A stretch of 64,000 nt of DNA from NCBI RefSeq assembly GCF_003432065.1, contig NZ_QWDE01000003.1, positions 124,001 through 188,000 of the forward strand, written 5' to 3'. The stretch's first letter is position 1; every line of letters starts with the position of its first letter. Of this stretch, positions 42,292 through 50,893 are shown one piece after another. Below the pieces are notes generated by a model. The model was given only the letters and a program-made list of their open reading frames with translations. It did no database searches and was not told the DNA's origin. The position numbers were made by a program, and so were the translations under genes. Source of the DNA: Mucilaginibacter terrenus (GTDB taxonomy: Bacteria > Bacteroidota > Bacteroidia > Sphingobacteriales > Sphingobacteriaceae).

Positions 42292-44139
42292 ATGAACACG
42301 AAATATATATACATACTGCTCACCTTGTTAATGGTAGGTTACTTTGCTCCTGCAAGCGCGCAAACAAAGAAACCGGCGACAAAAACTACGCAGAAACCCG
42401 CAGCTAAACCGGCGAAGAAAACCGTTGCTAAAAAGCCGGCAAAAACAACTACCCAACAGAAAGCATCAGCCAAGAACCTTGGTGACGCGGCATCTACCGT
42501 AGCTGCTGATACTACAAAAAGGGGCGGCAAAACAGACCCTGGTTCACCGGGAAACAGCGGACTTGCCGAAGAAATTGTAGTAACTACTGCCTACAAGCCC
42601 GTATTGGCTGAAGCTGTAAAAATCCGTCGTAACCCCGACCTGGAAGAAGTATCGCCGTTTAAAGCACCTTTGGCTTACGCTCCTCTGGACAAAAAGTTGC
42701 AGCAGGATAACAACATTCGGCAGCTTGAAGCTATGAAACGCCCGGCCGAGCAGGACTCCGTACTGCTCAACAACTATGTAAAGGTTGGCGCGGGCAGCAA
42801 GAAAACCACCTACGCCGAAGCTTACTTTGCAACCGGACGCGACCAGGCATTGCAGGCAGGTGGTTTTGTAAAGCATTTTGCACAAGCAGGTAGCCTTGAT
42901 AAACAAAGCGAAATAAACGACGAAATTGGTGTGTTTGGTAAGAGTATCAATACGGAGAACACTATAACCGGGCGCATCAATTACAAACGCCGTGGGACGT
43001 ATTTCTACGGGTTCGATCAGGATCAGCCGATACCGTCAGCTTTTGCTCCCGAGAAACAAACGTTTAACACCATAAGCGGCGAAGCCGAATTGGCCAAGAA
43101 CTACAAAGACGTTGAGAACGATTTTACTTACGCTGCTAAAATTAAAGGGTACATCTTCAGCAATGCTTTTAAGGCACGCGAGAACAACCTTGTTTTATCA
43201 GGTTTCTTAAACCAGACAGTAAAACAATTTTACGCAGGTGTAAGCGCGTCTCTGGATCTTAACACACAAAAAGACCTTAACTACGACTACTCTAACAACA
43301 TAGTTCGCGCTAATCCTTACATCAAGTTTCAGGGCGAGAATTACAAGATAGATGGTGGTATCAACATCGTAAAAGAGTTTGGTTTATTATCCAGGTTCTT
43401 CATATTCCCGGCGGCTAAAATTGAGTTCCAGGTAGTACCGAAGTATGTTCGTCTGTTTGCAGAAGCGAAGGGGGATGTAAACCGCGCATCTATAAAAGAA
43501 TATGCTGACGTTAATCCATTTATAGATCAGAGCATCAACCTGCAGAACTCGGTAGACCAACTGGATATTGCTGCGGGTTTAAAAGGCACACTGGCACCCG
43601 GCCTGAGCTTTAAGGCAACATTCTTCCGCAATAGCATCAAAAACATGGCTATGTTCGTAAGCAACTCCACTGCTCCGGGTAACAAGTTCCTGGTGGTGTA
43701 TGATGGCGGGAAAACACGTGTAACCGGCTTTAACGGCGAACTGGACTTTAAAGCGTCCGAAGATTTCGATCTTTTTGGCCGTGCCGAGTTCAAGGACTAC
43801 AAAATGGCTACCGAAGCAAGGCCGTGGAACTTGCCTAAGTTCATGCTTACCGCAGGAACAACCATTCACATTACGGATAAAGTTGACATTAATGGTGCCC
43901 TGCTTTTCAGAGGATCAACTACAGACTGGCTGCTGGTAAACGGCGCTACGCCTGCTTCACCGGCTTACCGTACCTTGCCATCTTTTGCCGACCTGAGCGG
44001 CGGCGCGGCTTACAAGGTGAACAAAAAGATATCGGCGTTTGTACAAGTGAACAATATTCTTAATTCGTCCAACCAGATCTGGCTTAATTATCCAAGTTAT
44101 GGTCTTAATGTATTTGGCGGTGTTGCGTTTGCTTTCTAA
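42292..44139 (+). CDS. Outer-membrane beta-barrel protein (TonB-dependent-receptor-like, plugless)
   Basis: This 615-aa protein has a signal peptide (1-24, ASAQ), then a Lys/Ala/Pro/Thr-rich low-complexity linker (about 25-75), a short EEIVVTTAYKPVLAEAVKIRRNP segment resembling a TonB-box region, and alternating beta strands to a C-terminal Phe (GGVAFAF). A full plug domain is not visible. It is encoded between the TPR protein and the HU/SPOR protein. The linker is long and basic enough to cross the peptidoglycan, which suggests a physical link rather than nutrient uptake. Confidence 0.85.
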   Translation: MNTKYIYILLTLLMVGYFAPASAQTKKPATKTTQKPAAKPAKKTVAKKPAKTTTQQKASAKNLGDAASTVAADTTKRGGKTDPGSPGNSGLAEEIVVTTAYKPVLAEAVKIRRNPDLEEVSPFKAPLAYAPLDKKLQQDNNIRQLEAMKRPAEQDSVLLNNYVKVGAGSKKTTYAEAYFATGRDQALQAGGFVKHFAQAGSLDKQSEINDEIGVFGKSINTENTITGRINYKRRGTYFYGFDQDQPIPSAFAPEKQTFNTISGEAELAKNYKDVENDFTYAAKIKGYIFSNAFKARENNLVLSGFLNQTVKQFYAGVSASLDLNTQKDLNYDYSNNIVRANPYIKFQGENYKIDGGINIVKEFGLLSRFFIFPAAKIEFQVVPKYVRLFAEAKGDVNRASIKEYADVNPFIDQSINLQNSVDQLDIAAGLKGTLAPGLSFKATFFRNSIKNMAMFVSNSTAPGNKFLVVYDGGKTRVTGFNGELDFKASEDFDLFGRAEFKDYKMATEARPWNLPKFMLTAGTTIHITDKVDINGALLFRGSTTDWLLVNGATPASPAYRTLPSFADLSGGAAYKVNKKISAFVQVNNILNSSNQIWLNYPSYGLNVFGGVAFAF

Positions 44140-44180
44140 TGCGATTTTTGATGTTTTACAATAATCCGTACTTTTAGCGC

Positions 44181-45347
44181 ATGGATGTAAGCAACTTCAT
44201 AAGCGAGCTACTCGGTTTGCATGGCGACGTAAGCGTGCCCGGGCTTGGTTATTTTGCGCACACCCGTGTAAACGGCTATTACGACGATAAAGAAAGTAAG
44301 TTTTACCCTCCGGGCTACAGCGTACAATTTGATCCGCAGTCGTTAGATGATGACAATACGCTTGCGCTGTACATAGCCGAAAAGAAGAACATCTCCCTGG
44401 CATCGGCAAAATACTTTATAGAAAAGTTTGTTGCTTCTATAAAACAGCAAGCCGTACAAGGCGAAGTTGCCCTTGGCAGTTTGGGCTGGTTATCATCAAA
44501 CAGGTACCAACTATCTTTCCGGCCAAACGTAGGTACCGGTAACAGTGCCGAGTTTTTTGGTTATCCGGTTATATCGCTTCCAAAATTAGGAGATGCCGAT
44601 ACCACAGCTGCAGATACCGGAACTCAACCGCCTCCTATTGAAGAAGCAACACCAGATCCGGAATACCAGCCGCAGCCATATTATCCGCCTGCACTGGAGA
44701 ATGAGCAGTACCAATCTGCAGAAAGTGAAGAGAGCTACCTGGTAGAACTTACAAATAAACGCCGCCGCAAAACCACATGGGTATTTGTAGTGCTTGCATT
44801 ATTGTTAGCGGTTTTAATTGCATTCCTTGTAAACCGGTACGACCCCTCATCGTTCAATTTCTCCTCATTACCTAATAAAAAGTCTGAAGCCAAACAACCT
44901 GCAGTGGTAATGCAAAATTTAGATAGCACTGCCGCTAAGCCTAAGGCGCCAGACACCACCGCAGCTAAACTACCGGATACTACAGCTAAAAAAACTGACA
45001 CAGTAGCAAAACCAACCACAACACCGGCGACAGCAACCCCTGCACCAGTAGAAAATAGCCTCACTACCGTTAAAGATATTTCTACTATTGCCCGTTATGA
45101 AGTAATCGCCGGGTCGTTTAGAGATCTAAAGGAAGCTGCAGGCGCCATATTGCAATTTAAGAAGGCCGGCCTTGATGCCAAGATAGTACCCGAAGCACCG
45201 GGTAAACGCATTAAGGTATCAGTAGGTACATTTGTTACCCGTGGGCAGGCCGAGGACAATAAAAGGCAACTCATCTCGTCTAAAAAGGTACCGGCCGATA
45301 CTTATGTAATGCCAATAAACCCAAAAGAGACTACAATAAAGCGCTAA
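44181..45347 (+). CDS. HU-CCDC81 and SPOR domain membrane protein
   Basis: This 388-aa protein has tandem N-terminal bacterial HU-CCDC81-like modules in the cytoplasm (about 1-125, starting MDVSNFISELLGLHGDVSVPGLGYF). A Pro-rich acidic linker (about 145-190) leads to a transmembrane helix (about 195-213), a Lys/Thr/Asp repeat-like linker (about 225-295) and a C-terminal SPOR domain (about 308-385, YEVIAGSFRDLKEAAGAI to VSVGTFVTR). SPOR domains bind glycan strands denuded of peptides, as occur at division septa. HU-like domains suggest contact with DNA or partner proteins. It starts 42 bp after the barrel gene. Confidence 0.9.
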   Translation: MDVSNFISELLGLHGDVSVPGLGYFAHTRVNGYYDDKESKFYPPGYSVQFDPQSLDDDNTLALYIAEKKNISLASAKYFIEKFVASIKQQAVQGEVALGSLGWLSSNRYQLSFRPNVGTGNSAEFFGYPVISLPKLGDADTTAADTGTQPPPIEEATPDPEYQPQPYYPPALENEQYQSAESEESYLVELTNKRRRKTTWVFVVLALLLAVLIAFLVNRYDPSSFNFSSLPNKKSEAKQPAVVMQNLDSTAAKPKAPDTTAAKLPDTTAKKTDTVAKPTTTPATATPAPVENSLTTVKDISTIARYEVIAGSFRDLKEAAGAILQFKKAGLDAKIVPEAPGKRIKVSVGTFVTRGQAEDNKRQLISSKKVPADTYVMPINPKETTIKR

Positions 45348-45384
45348 GTCGCTCAACTAACAATAATTCAGAAACAAACAGCAA

Positions 45385-46098
45385 ATGACTTTATTCTTAG
45401 CCCAGGTTACAGATACCGCAACTAAACTAATAGATACCGCAAAACAAACCACCACTCAGCTTGCTACTGCCCCGGCAGACGACCTGCATTTTGGCGACCT
45501 GCTTATTAAAGGTGGCTGGGTGATGATCCCGATTGGTATACTGGCTGTATTAGGACTGGTGATATTTTTCGAGCGTTATTTTACAATACGCAAAGCTTCT
45601 AAAGACGAAAGCCAGTTGATGGTGCAGGTACGCTCAAGCATTATGTCGGGCAATCTCGAGTCGGCTGTAGCAGTTTGCCGTAACAGCAACTCTCCTTTAG
45701 GCCGTATGCTGCAAAAAGGTTTATTGCGCATTGGCCGACCGATTAAAGACATAGAAGGCGCTATTGAAAACGTGGGCAAACTGGAGGTATCAAAATTGGA
45801 AAAGAACATTGGTATATTAGGCATCGTAGCCGGTATTGCACCCATGTTCGGGTTCCTTGGTACTATCGCCGGCGTTATTAAGATATTTTATGATATATCA
45901 AAAACAGATAACATCAGCATGGGCGTTATCTCTGGCGGTTTATACGTAAAGATGGTAACCTCAGCAGCGGGCCTTTTTGTAGGTATTATTGCTTACGTGT
46001 GTTACCACGTGCTGAACATGATGGTAGATAAAGTGATCCTGAAACTGGAAACCGACGCTATCGAATTTATTGACCTGTTAGAGGAGCCAAGCAAATGA
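45385..46098 (+). CDS. MotA/TolQ/ExbB proton-channel protein
   Basis: This 237-aa inner-membrane protein forms the proton-conducting pentamer partner of ExbD/TolR. Three helices are visible: about 48-68 (GGWVMIPIGILAVLGLVIFFE), about 148-172 (IGILGIVAGIAPMFGFLGTIAGVI) and about 192-217. The conserved TIAGVIKIF and SGGLYVKMVTSAAGLFVGI phrases match the family. It overlaps the ExbD/TolR gene by 4 bp, indicating coupled translation and a 1:1 operon. Confidence 0.94.
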   Translation: MTLFLAQVTDTATKLIDTAKQTTTQLATAPADDLHFGDLLIKGGWVMIPIGILAVLGLVIFFERYFTIRKASKDESQLMVQVRSSIMSGNLESAVAVCRNSNSPLGRMLQKGLLRIGRPIKDIEGAIENVGKLEVSKLEKNIGILGIVAGIAPMFGFLGTIAGVIKIFYDISKTDNISMGVISGGLYVKMVTSAAGLFVGIIAYVCYHVLNMMVDKVILKLETDAIEFIDLLEEPSK

Positions 46099-46499
46099 AC
46101 CTGAGAAAAAGACAACGGGGCGCATCGGCAGAAGTACATACATCGGCCATGAACGATATTATGTTCTTTTTGCTGCTGTTCTTTCTTATCGCCTCTACGG
46201 TAACCAACCCTAACGTGGTAAAGCTGATGCTGCCAAAATCGTCCAGCGGACAGGCAGTATCTAAGAAAACCATTAACGTTTCTATAGACCAGAACCTGAA
46301 TTACCAGGTGAACAAAAAGCCCGTTCCGTTAGATCAGCTACGGGGCGCTTTAGAAGGTTATAAGAGTATGGCAAACGAACTTACTATAGTGCTGTTTGTA
46401 GAACATACGGTAGCTATAGAAAACGTTGTACAGGTAATGGACATAGCTAAAGATTTAAATATAAAGATGGTGCTGGCCACCCAGCCTAAAGGGAAGTAA
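46095..46499 (+). CDS. ExbD/TolR-family protein
   Basis: This 134-aa protein has one transmembrane helix (about 17-37) preceded by SAEVHTSAMNDIMFFLLLFF. Asp18 is in the position of the essential proton-carrying Asp of ExbD/TolR. A small periplasmic domain (about 45-134) contains INVSIDQNLNYQVN and VVQVMDIAKDLNIKMVLATQ. It overlaps the upstream channel gene by 4 bp. Confidence 0.93.
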   Translation: MNLRKRQRGASAEVHTSAMNDIMFFLLLFFLIASTVTNPNVVKLMLPKSSSGQAVSKKTINVSIDQNLNYQVNKKPVPLDQLRGALEGYKSMANELTIVLFVEHTVAIENVVQVMDIAKDLNIKMVLATQPKGK

Positions 46500-46524
46500 C
46501 TAATAGTTGCAGTGAGCGGCAGAC

Positions 46525-46543
46525 AGTTTGCAGTTAGCAAACT
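46525..46543. repeat. Small hairpin in a GCAGTTTGC-type intergenic element (exbD/tonB junction)
   Basis: AGTTTGC (46525-46531), loop AGTTA, GCAAACT (46537-46543), followed by TTAAAAA. The surrounding 82 bp (46500-46581) is built of GCAGTT and AACTG words and resembles the junction after the next gene. Confidence 0.55.
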
Positions 46544-46581
46544 TAAAAACCAGGAACTGCATACCGAGAACTGAGAAACTG

Positions 46582-47391
46582 ATGTACAGGGAAGAAAATA
46601 ATTATCCAAAAGCGTTTGCTGCAACAGGCTTAGTATTGGCGCTGGTGTTTGCCCTGTGCTATTTTATTGTTATACATACACCAGAGAAACAAGAGGACGG
46701 CACCGGCGGCATATTGGTAAACTACGGTACGGTTGACGAAGGTATGGGCAACGATTACATGAGCATTGAAGAACCATCTGTAGCGGAAAATGCCAATCAA
46801 ACCAAGCCCGACAAAGTAACAGATGCCCCTCCTACCGAGCAAAAGCAGGAAGTAGAAAGCAGCGACAAGGATGTGGTGACCCAAAATACCGAGGATGCTC
46901 CTGAAGTAGCAGCCAACTCCAAGGCACCCAGCAAAACCGTAGCCACGCAGGCAACTAAGCCGGTAACTGCGCCTACTGTTAACCAGAACGCGCTTTATAA
47001 GGGTAAAACTAACAATGGCACCGGCGAAGGTGACGGTACAGGCTCCACTCCGGGCAACCAGGGTAAAACAACCGGGACCACACTCACCAACAACTATAAC
47101 GGTACAGGCAGCGGCAATGGCGGTAACCTTAACCTTACCCAGCGCAGCTTTGTATCGTACCCAAAAGTGACCGACCCAAAACGCCAGAGTGGTAAAGTAG
47201 TAGTGGACATTCGTGTCGACAAAAATGGCGTGGTAATATATGCCAATGCAGGTGCTCGTGGCACAACCATTACCGACCCGGACCTGCTACAAAAATGTGA
47301 AGCAGCCTTGTTAAACTCCAGGTTCACGGCTTCGGAAACCGCCCCAGAGGCGCAATCTGGCCAAATGACATTCGTATTTAAGGTGAACTAA
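46582..47391 (+). CDS. TonB-like energy transducer
   Basis: This 269-aa protein has a short cytoplasmic tip, a membrane helix (about 11-32, AFAATGLVLALVFALCYFIVI), and a long Pro/Thr/Lys/Gly/Asn-rich periplasmic linker (about 40-190). The C-terminal TonB/TolA-like domain (about 195-269) carries SYPKVTDPKRQSGKVVVDIRVDKNG, LLNSRFTA and GQMTFVFKVN. The glycine-asparagine part of the linker is unusual beside typical Pro-rich TonB. The longer frame from 46528 would run through the repeat element, so the ATG at 46582 is chosen. Confidence 0.9.
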   Translation: MYREENNYPKAFAATGLVLALVFALCYFIVIHTPEKQEDGTGGILVNYGTVDEGMGNDYMSIEEPSVAENANQTKPDKVTDAPPTEQKQEVESSDKDVVTQNTEDAPEVAANSKAPSKTVATQATKPVTAPTVNQNALYKGKTNNGTGEGDGTGSTPGNQGKTTGTTLTNNYNGTGSGNGGNLNLTQRSFVSYPKVTDPKRQSGKVVVDIRVDKNGVVIYANAGARGTTITDPDLLQKCEAALLNSRFTASETAPEAQSGQMTFVFKVN

Positions 47392-47414
47392 TTTTGTTTG
47401 CAGTTTTCTGCAGG

Positions 47415-47482
47415 CAGTTTGCATCTTTGTAACATTGGATACAGAGTTCATTTTGCGTTTATGTCAAACTTAAAGCAAACTG
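47415..47482. repeat. Inverted repeat at the tonB/folC junction
   Basis: CAGTTTGC (47415-47422) and GCAAACTG (47475-47482) are 52 bp apart, in a tract with further CAGTTTTCTGCAGG and AATACTGCTTACTG words. The same GTTTGC/GCAAAC core occurs at 46525-46543. Confidence 0.5.
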
Positions 47483-47504
47483 AATACTGCTTACTGTCTA
47501 ACCC

Positions 47505-48812
47505 ATGGACTACAAAGCTACCCTCGATTTTCTTTATACCCAGCTGCCGATGTTTACACGGGTTGGTGCATCCGCTTTTAAAAAGGATTTAACCAACACA
47601 CTTGCGCTATGTAACAGGCTAGATAATCCGCAGCACAAGTTTAAAAGTATACATGTAGGTGGTACCAACGGCAAGGGTTCTACTTCGCACATGCTGGCGG
47701 CTATCTTGCAAAGCGCCGGGTACAAAACAGGACTTTATACCTCTCCTCACCTGAAAGACTTTCGCGAACGCATCCGTGTGAACGGGAAAATGATAAGCGA
47801 GCAAACCGTGATTGACTTTGTAGCGGATCATAAACACGACTTTGAGGAAATAGAACCATCGTTTTTTGAGATGACGGTTGCGCTGGCTTTTGATGTATTT
47901 GCAAAGGAAAAAGTGGACATCGCCGTTGTTGAAGTGGGGCTGGGCGGCAGGTTAGACTCTACTAATGTAATTACCCCATTACTTTCGGTAATCACCAACA
48001 TTGGTTGGGACCATATGAACATGCTGGGCGATACCCTACAACTGATTGCCGGAGAAAAGGCCGGCATCATAAAACCGGGAGTACCAGTTGTAGTGGGCGA
48101 ATACCAACCTGATGTGGCCGGTGTGTTTATGCACAAAGCCGAGCAGGAAGGCAGCCGGATAGAATTTGCCTCCGAAGACTGGGAGATAGTTAGCCAAAGC
48201 AGCGATACCAAAACTTTAAGGGTAGAAGTACAGAAGCAGGTACTGCCTACCTTTGCATTTTCTGAAGACCCGGTATTGCACTTACAATTGGACCTTCCCG
48301 GCAGCTACCAGGCAAAAAATTTGAAGACAGTATTATCTGCTGTTGAGGAATTGCGCGAACAAGGCTATAATATAACAGACGAGCATATTGCAACAGCCCT
48401 TAAACAAGTAAAAACTCTAACCGGGTTGCATGGCCGTTGGGAGGTATTAAACACCTCGCCGCTTACTATATGCGATACTGGACACAATCCCGAAGGGATA
48501 CAGGAAGTTTTAAAGAATATCGCCTCGGTAAAGTACAGCAAACTGCATTTTGTTATAGGTATGGTAAACGATAAAGACATTAGAAAAGTGCTGAATATGT
48601 TACCCGCAAATGCCACCTATTATTTTTGCAGGCCCGATATTCCCCGCGGACTGGAAGCGGAAAGCCTAAAGCAGCAGGCAAACGCAATAGGCTTAAACGG
48701 AACCGTTTATGCTTCGGTGAAAGAAGCCGTAGCAGCAGCAAAGGTAGCTGCAGATAACAACGACCTCGTTTTTATCGGTGGCAGCACCTTTGTAGTAGCT
48801 GAGGTTGTGTAA
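47505..48812 (+). CDS. folC: Bifunctional folylpolyglutamate / dihydrofolate synthase
   Basis: FolC adds glutamate to dihydropteroate and to folates. The 435-aa product has the Mur-ligase fold: ATP loop VGGTNGKGSTSHM (51-63), GLYTSPHLKDFRERIRVNG (about 73-91), VVEVGLGGRLDSTNVI with the Mg/ATP site, NIGWDHMNMLG, and GLHGRWEV with TICDTGHNPEG in the C-terminal domain. It follows the TonB-like gene after 113 bp that holds an inverted repeat, so co-transcription is possible but unproven. Confidence 0.95.
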   Translation: MDYKATLDFLYTQLPMFTRVGASAFKKDLTNTLALCNRLDNPQHKFKSIHVGGTNGKGSTSHMLAAILQSAGYKTGLYTSPHLKDFRERIRVNGKMISEQTVIDFVADHKHDFEEIEPSFFEMTVALAFDVFAKEKVDIAVVEVGLGGRLDSTNVITPLLSVITNIGWDHMNMLGDTLQLIAGEKAGIIKPGVPVVVGEYQPDVAGVFMHKAEQEGSRIEFASEDWEIVSQSSDTKTLRVEVQKQVLPTFAFSEDPVLHLQLDLPGSYQAKNLKTVLSAVEELREQGYNITDEHIATALKQVKTLTGLHGRWEVLNTSPLTICDTGHNPEGIQEVLKNIASVKYSKLHFVIGMVNDKDIRKVLNMLPANATYYFCRPDIPRGLEAESLKQQANAIGLNGTVYASVKEAVAAAKVAADNNDLVFIGGSTFVVAEVV

Positions 48813-48878
48813 TTTGTTAAAGTGTTTACAGTTAATTTGCCGCACCATTATCAACTTTCATATATCGATTCGTGACTT

Positions 48879-49475
48879 ATGGCTTTAAAGAAACACATCA
48901 TTATAGTGTTGGTAATGTTGCTTTGTCAGGTCAGTTACAGCTGCCGGCCCCACCCCAGGCCTGAAGAAAAGCTATTGCAAACGAAAGCTGTCTCTAACGG
49001 AGCTAAAGAACCCGCAATGAACAACGAGAAAATGTTCAGGGTATCTCTGCGCCGGTTTAAACAAGCTGTTAAAACACATAATAAACAAGAGTTGAAGCTT
49101 CTCTTTAATTTTCCACTGCAAACAAGTCCGCAATGGACAAATGATGAAGTGCTAAATTCAAATGTAAACCCAAAAACAGGCTTACTGACGGAATCAGAAT
49201 TTCTTTCCTTCTTTAACGACATTTTTACCGCAGACGTTCTCCGGCTCATACCCGTAAGCGACGAAAGTGACTTGTTGAAAATTGATAAATTGACTGACGA
49301 AAACTATTACAAGCAGCTAATGAAGGTTGCTGACGAAAACAGCACCTTATTTGAGTTGAATAAGCAGTACACCCAGGACAATGGCCAGGAAACCTCTTTC
49401 GGGTTTGTTTTTGGAAAGGTAAACGGAAGCTATAAAGTTATTAGCTACTACAGACCCTGGCCTTTAAAGGATTAG
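48879..49475 (+). CDS. Hypothetical lipoprotein, 198 aa
   Basis: A signal sequence (about 5-21) ends SYSC-RPHPRPEE; Cys22 is a plausible lipid-attachment site although the preceding YS is not ideal. The mature part is soluble, mixed helix and strand: FRVSLRRFKQAVKTHNKQELKLLFNFPLQ and ETSFGFVFGKVNGSYKVISYYRPW. The second phrase looks like the end of a DUF4878/NTF2-like fold, but this is a guess. It follows folC after 66 bp. Confidence 0.7.
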   Translation: MALKKHIIIVLVMLLCQVSYSCRPHPRPEEKLLQTKAVSNGAKEPAMNNEKMFRVSLRRFKQAVKTHNKQELKLLFNFPLQTSPQWTNDEVLNSNVNPKTGLLTESEFLSFFNDIFTADVLRLIPVSDESDLLKIDKLTDENYYKQLMKVADENSTLFELNKQYTQDNGQETSFGFVFGKVNGSYKVISYYRPWPLKD

Positions 49476-49548
49476 TCCTGCTTAGTTATTACAATTAGTT
49501 ATATGTTATTGGAGGATAAAATCTATTTTTACCTAAAACCAATTTAAA

Positions 49549-50538
49549 ATGCCCTACCAACCATCTGCCGATAGATATAACAAAATGCGTTACCGCCGCT
49601 GCGGCAAAAGCGGTATAAAATTACCCGAAATATCACTTGGTCTTTGGCACAACTTCGGCCATGTGGATGTAATGGAGAACTTCCGCAAGATTTTGCACCT
49701 TGCCTTTGACAGTGGCATCACCCACTTTGATCTGGCAAACAATTATGGACCGCCTCCAGGCTCTGCCGAAACTAATTTCGGTAAGATCCTAAAGGAGGAC
49801 TTTACCGGCTATCGCGATGAAATGATCATTTCTACCAAAGCGGGGTACCACATGTGGGAAGGCCCTTATGGTGAGTGGGGTTCAAAAAAATATCTGGTCT
49901 CCAGCCTTGACCAAAGCCTTAACCGCATGGGGCTTGATTATGTTGACATATTTTACCACCACCGTCCTGACCCTGATACCCCGCTTGAAGAAACCATGAG
50001 CGCGCTCGACCTTATTGTGAGACAGGGAAAAGCTTTGTACGCGGGTATATCTAATTACAACGCCGAAGAAGCGGACAAGGCCATTGCTATATTGAAAAAG
50101 CTAGGTACTCCTTGCCTCATCCATCAGCCAAAGTACTCGATGTTTGTGCGCGACCCTGAAGAGGGCCTGCTGGATGTACTTGGAAGAGACGGCGTGGGCT
50201 GTATCCCTTTCTCACCTTTAGCGCAGGGCCTGCTTACCAACAAATATTTGCATGGCATTCCGGAGGATTCGCGTGCGGCTAAGTCTACCGGTTTCCTGCA
50301 AACAGACCAGGTAACGCCGGAAGCGATAGAAAAAGTGAAAAAATTGAATGTACTTGCAGAACAGCGCGGCCAAACACTTGCACAAATGGCTATAGCCTGG
50401 CTGTTAAAAGACGAGCGGGTAACATCGGTGCTCATCGGCGCCAGCAAACCAGCCCAACTTGCAGATTCACTAAAAGCGCTGGACAACACCGGCTTCTCGT
50501 CAGATGAGTTAAACAAGATTGAAGACATACTAAAGTAG
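49549..50538 (+). CDS. Aldo/keto reductase (YghZ / glyceraldehyde-3-phosphate reductase type)
   Basis: This 329-aa NADPH-dependent TIM-barrel oxidoreductase has catalytic residues Asp61 and Tyr66 in FDLANNYGPPPG, Lys97 in STKAGYHMW, and His137/138 in YHHRPDPD. The NADP-binding end is VLIGASKPAQLADSLKAL (about 299-316). The N-terminus MPYQPSADRYNKMRYRRCGKSG and the GPYGEWGSKKYL loop match the YghZ group, which detoxifies methylglyoxal or reduces L-glyceraldehyde 3-phosphate. A strong terminator follows. Confidence 0.94.
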   Translation: MPYQPSADRYNKMRYRRCGKSGIKLPEISLGLWHNFGHVDVMENFRKILHLAFDSGITHFDLANNYGPPPGSAETNFGKILKEDFTGYRDEMIISTKAGYHMWEGPYGEWGSKKYLVSSLDQSLNRMGLDYVDIFYHHRPDPDTPLEETMSALDLIVRQGKALYAGISNYNAEEADKAIAILKKLGTPCLIHQPKYSMFVRDPEEGLLDVLGRDGVGCIPFSPLAQGLLTNKYLHGIPEDSRAAKSTGFLQTDQVTPEAIEKVKKLNVLAEQRGQTLAQMAIAWLLKDERVTSVLIGASKPAQLADSLKALDNTGFSSDELNKIEDILK

Positions 50539-50554
50539 TGCATTATTGCACCCT

Positions 50555-50588
50555 AAAAAAAGCCTGCTTGAACAAGCAGGCTTTTTTT
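50555..50588 (+). terminator. Rho-independent terminator after the aldo/keto reductase gene
   Basis: AAAAAAAGCCTGCTTG and CAAGCAGGCTTTTTTT arms with a 2-nt spacer; a perfect, probably bidirectional stem. Confidence 0.92.
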
Positions 50589-50593
50589 GTAGT

Positions 50594-50790
50594 CACTGTT
50601 TCGGTTACAGTGTTCCGCTTTTCAGCTGACACCATCTTTAAAATATAACTTATTGAAAATCAAGCTACAAAGAGTTTAACTCAAATTAGCATACTGTTTC
50701 GGGTTGTTTCGCTTTAATTTATAAGTATTTGTATTATAGTTAGTTAACCAAAACAACTGTTTCGGGTGTTTCGCTTTTGCGAAACGAAAC
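50594..50790. repeat. Three CTGTTTCGG...TTTCGCTTT repeats in a 355-bp gap
   Basis: Related words start at 50595, 50693 and 50756: each reads ACTGTTTCGG, then within 3-8 nt GTTTCGCTTT or GTTCCGCTTT. The first is itself a hairpin (CACTGT 50594-50599 / ACAGTG 607-612). The third continues into a perfect hairpin, GTTTCGC (50768-50774), TTTT, GCGAAAC (50779-50785). The gap holds no gene; the repeats lie 100-300 bp upstream of the DUF5686 gene. Confidence 0.6.
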
Positions 50791-50893
50791 ACTTTACACG
50801 CAAATAAGTTACGTTGCACTTTAACAATAATTAACATCCGGCATCTAACAGTTTTGGGGAATAAGCCCCAACTTAGCGCAAACAGCACAATTA

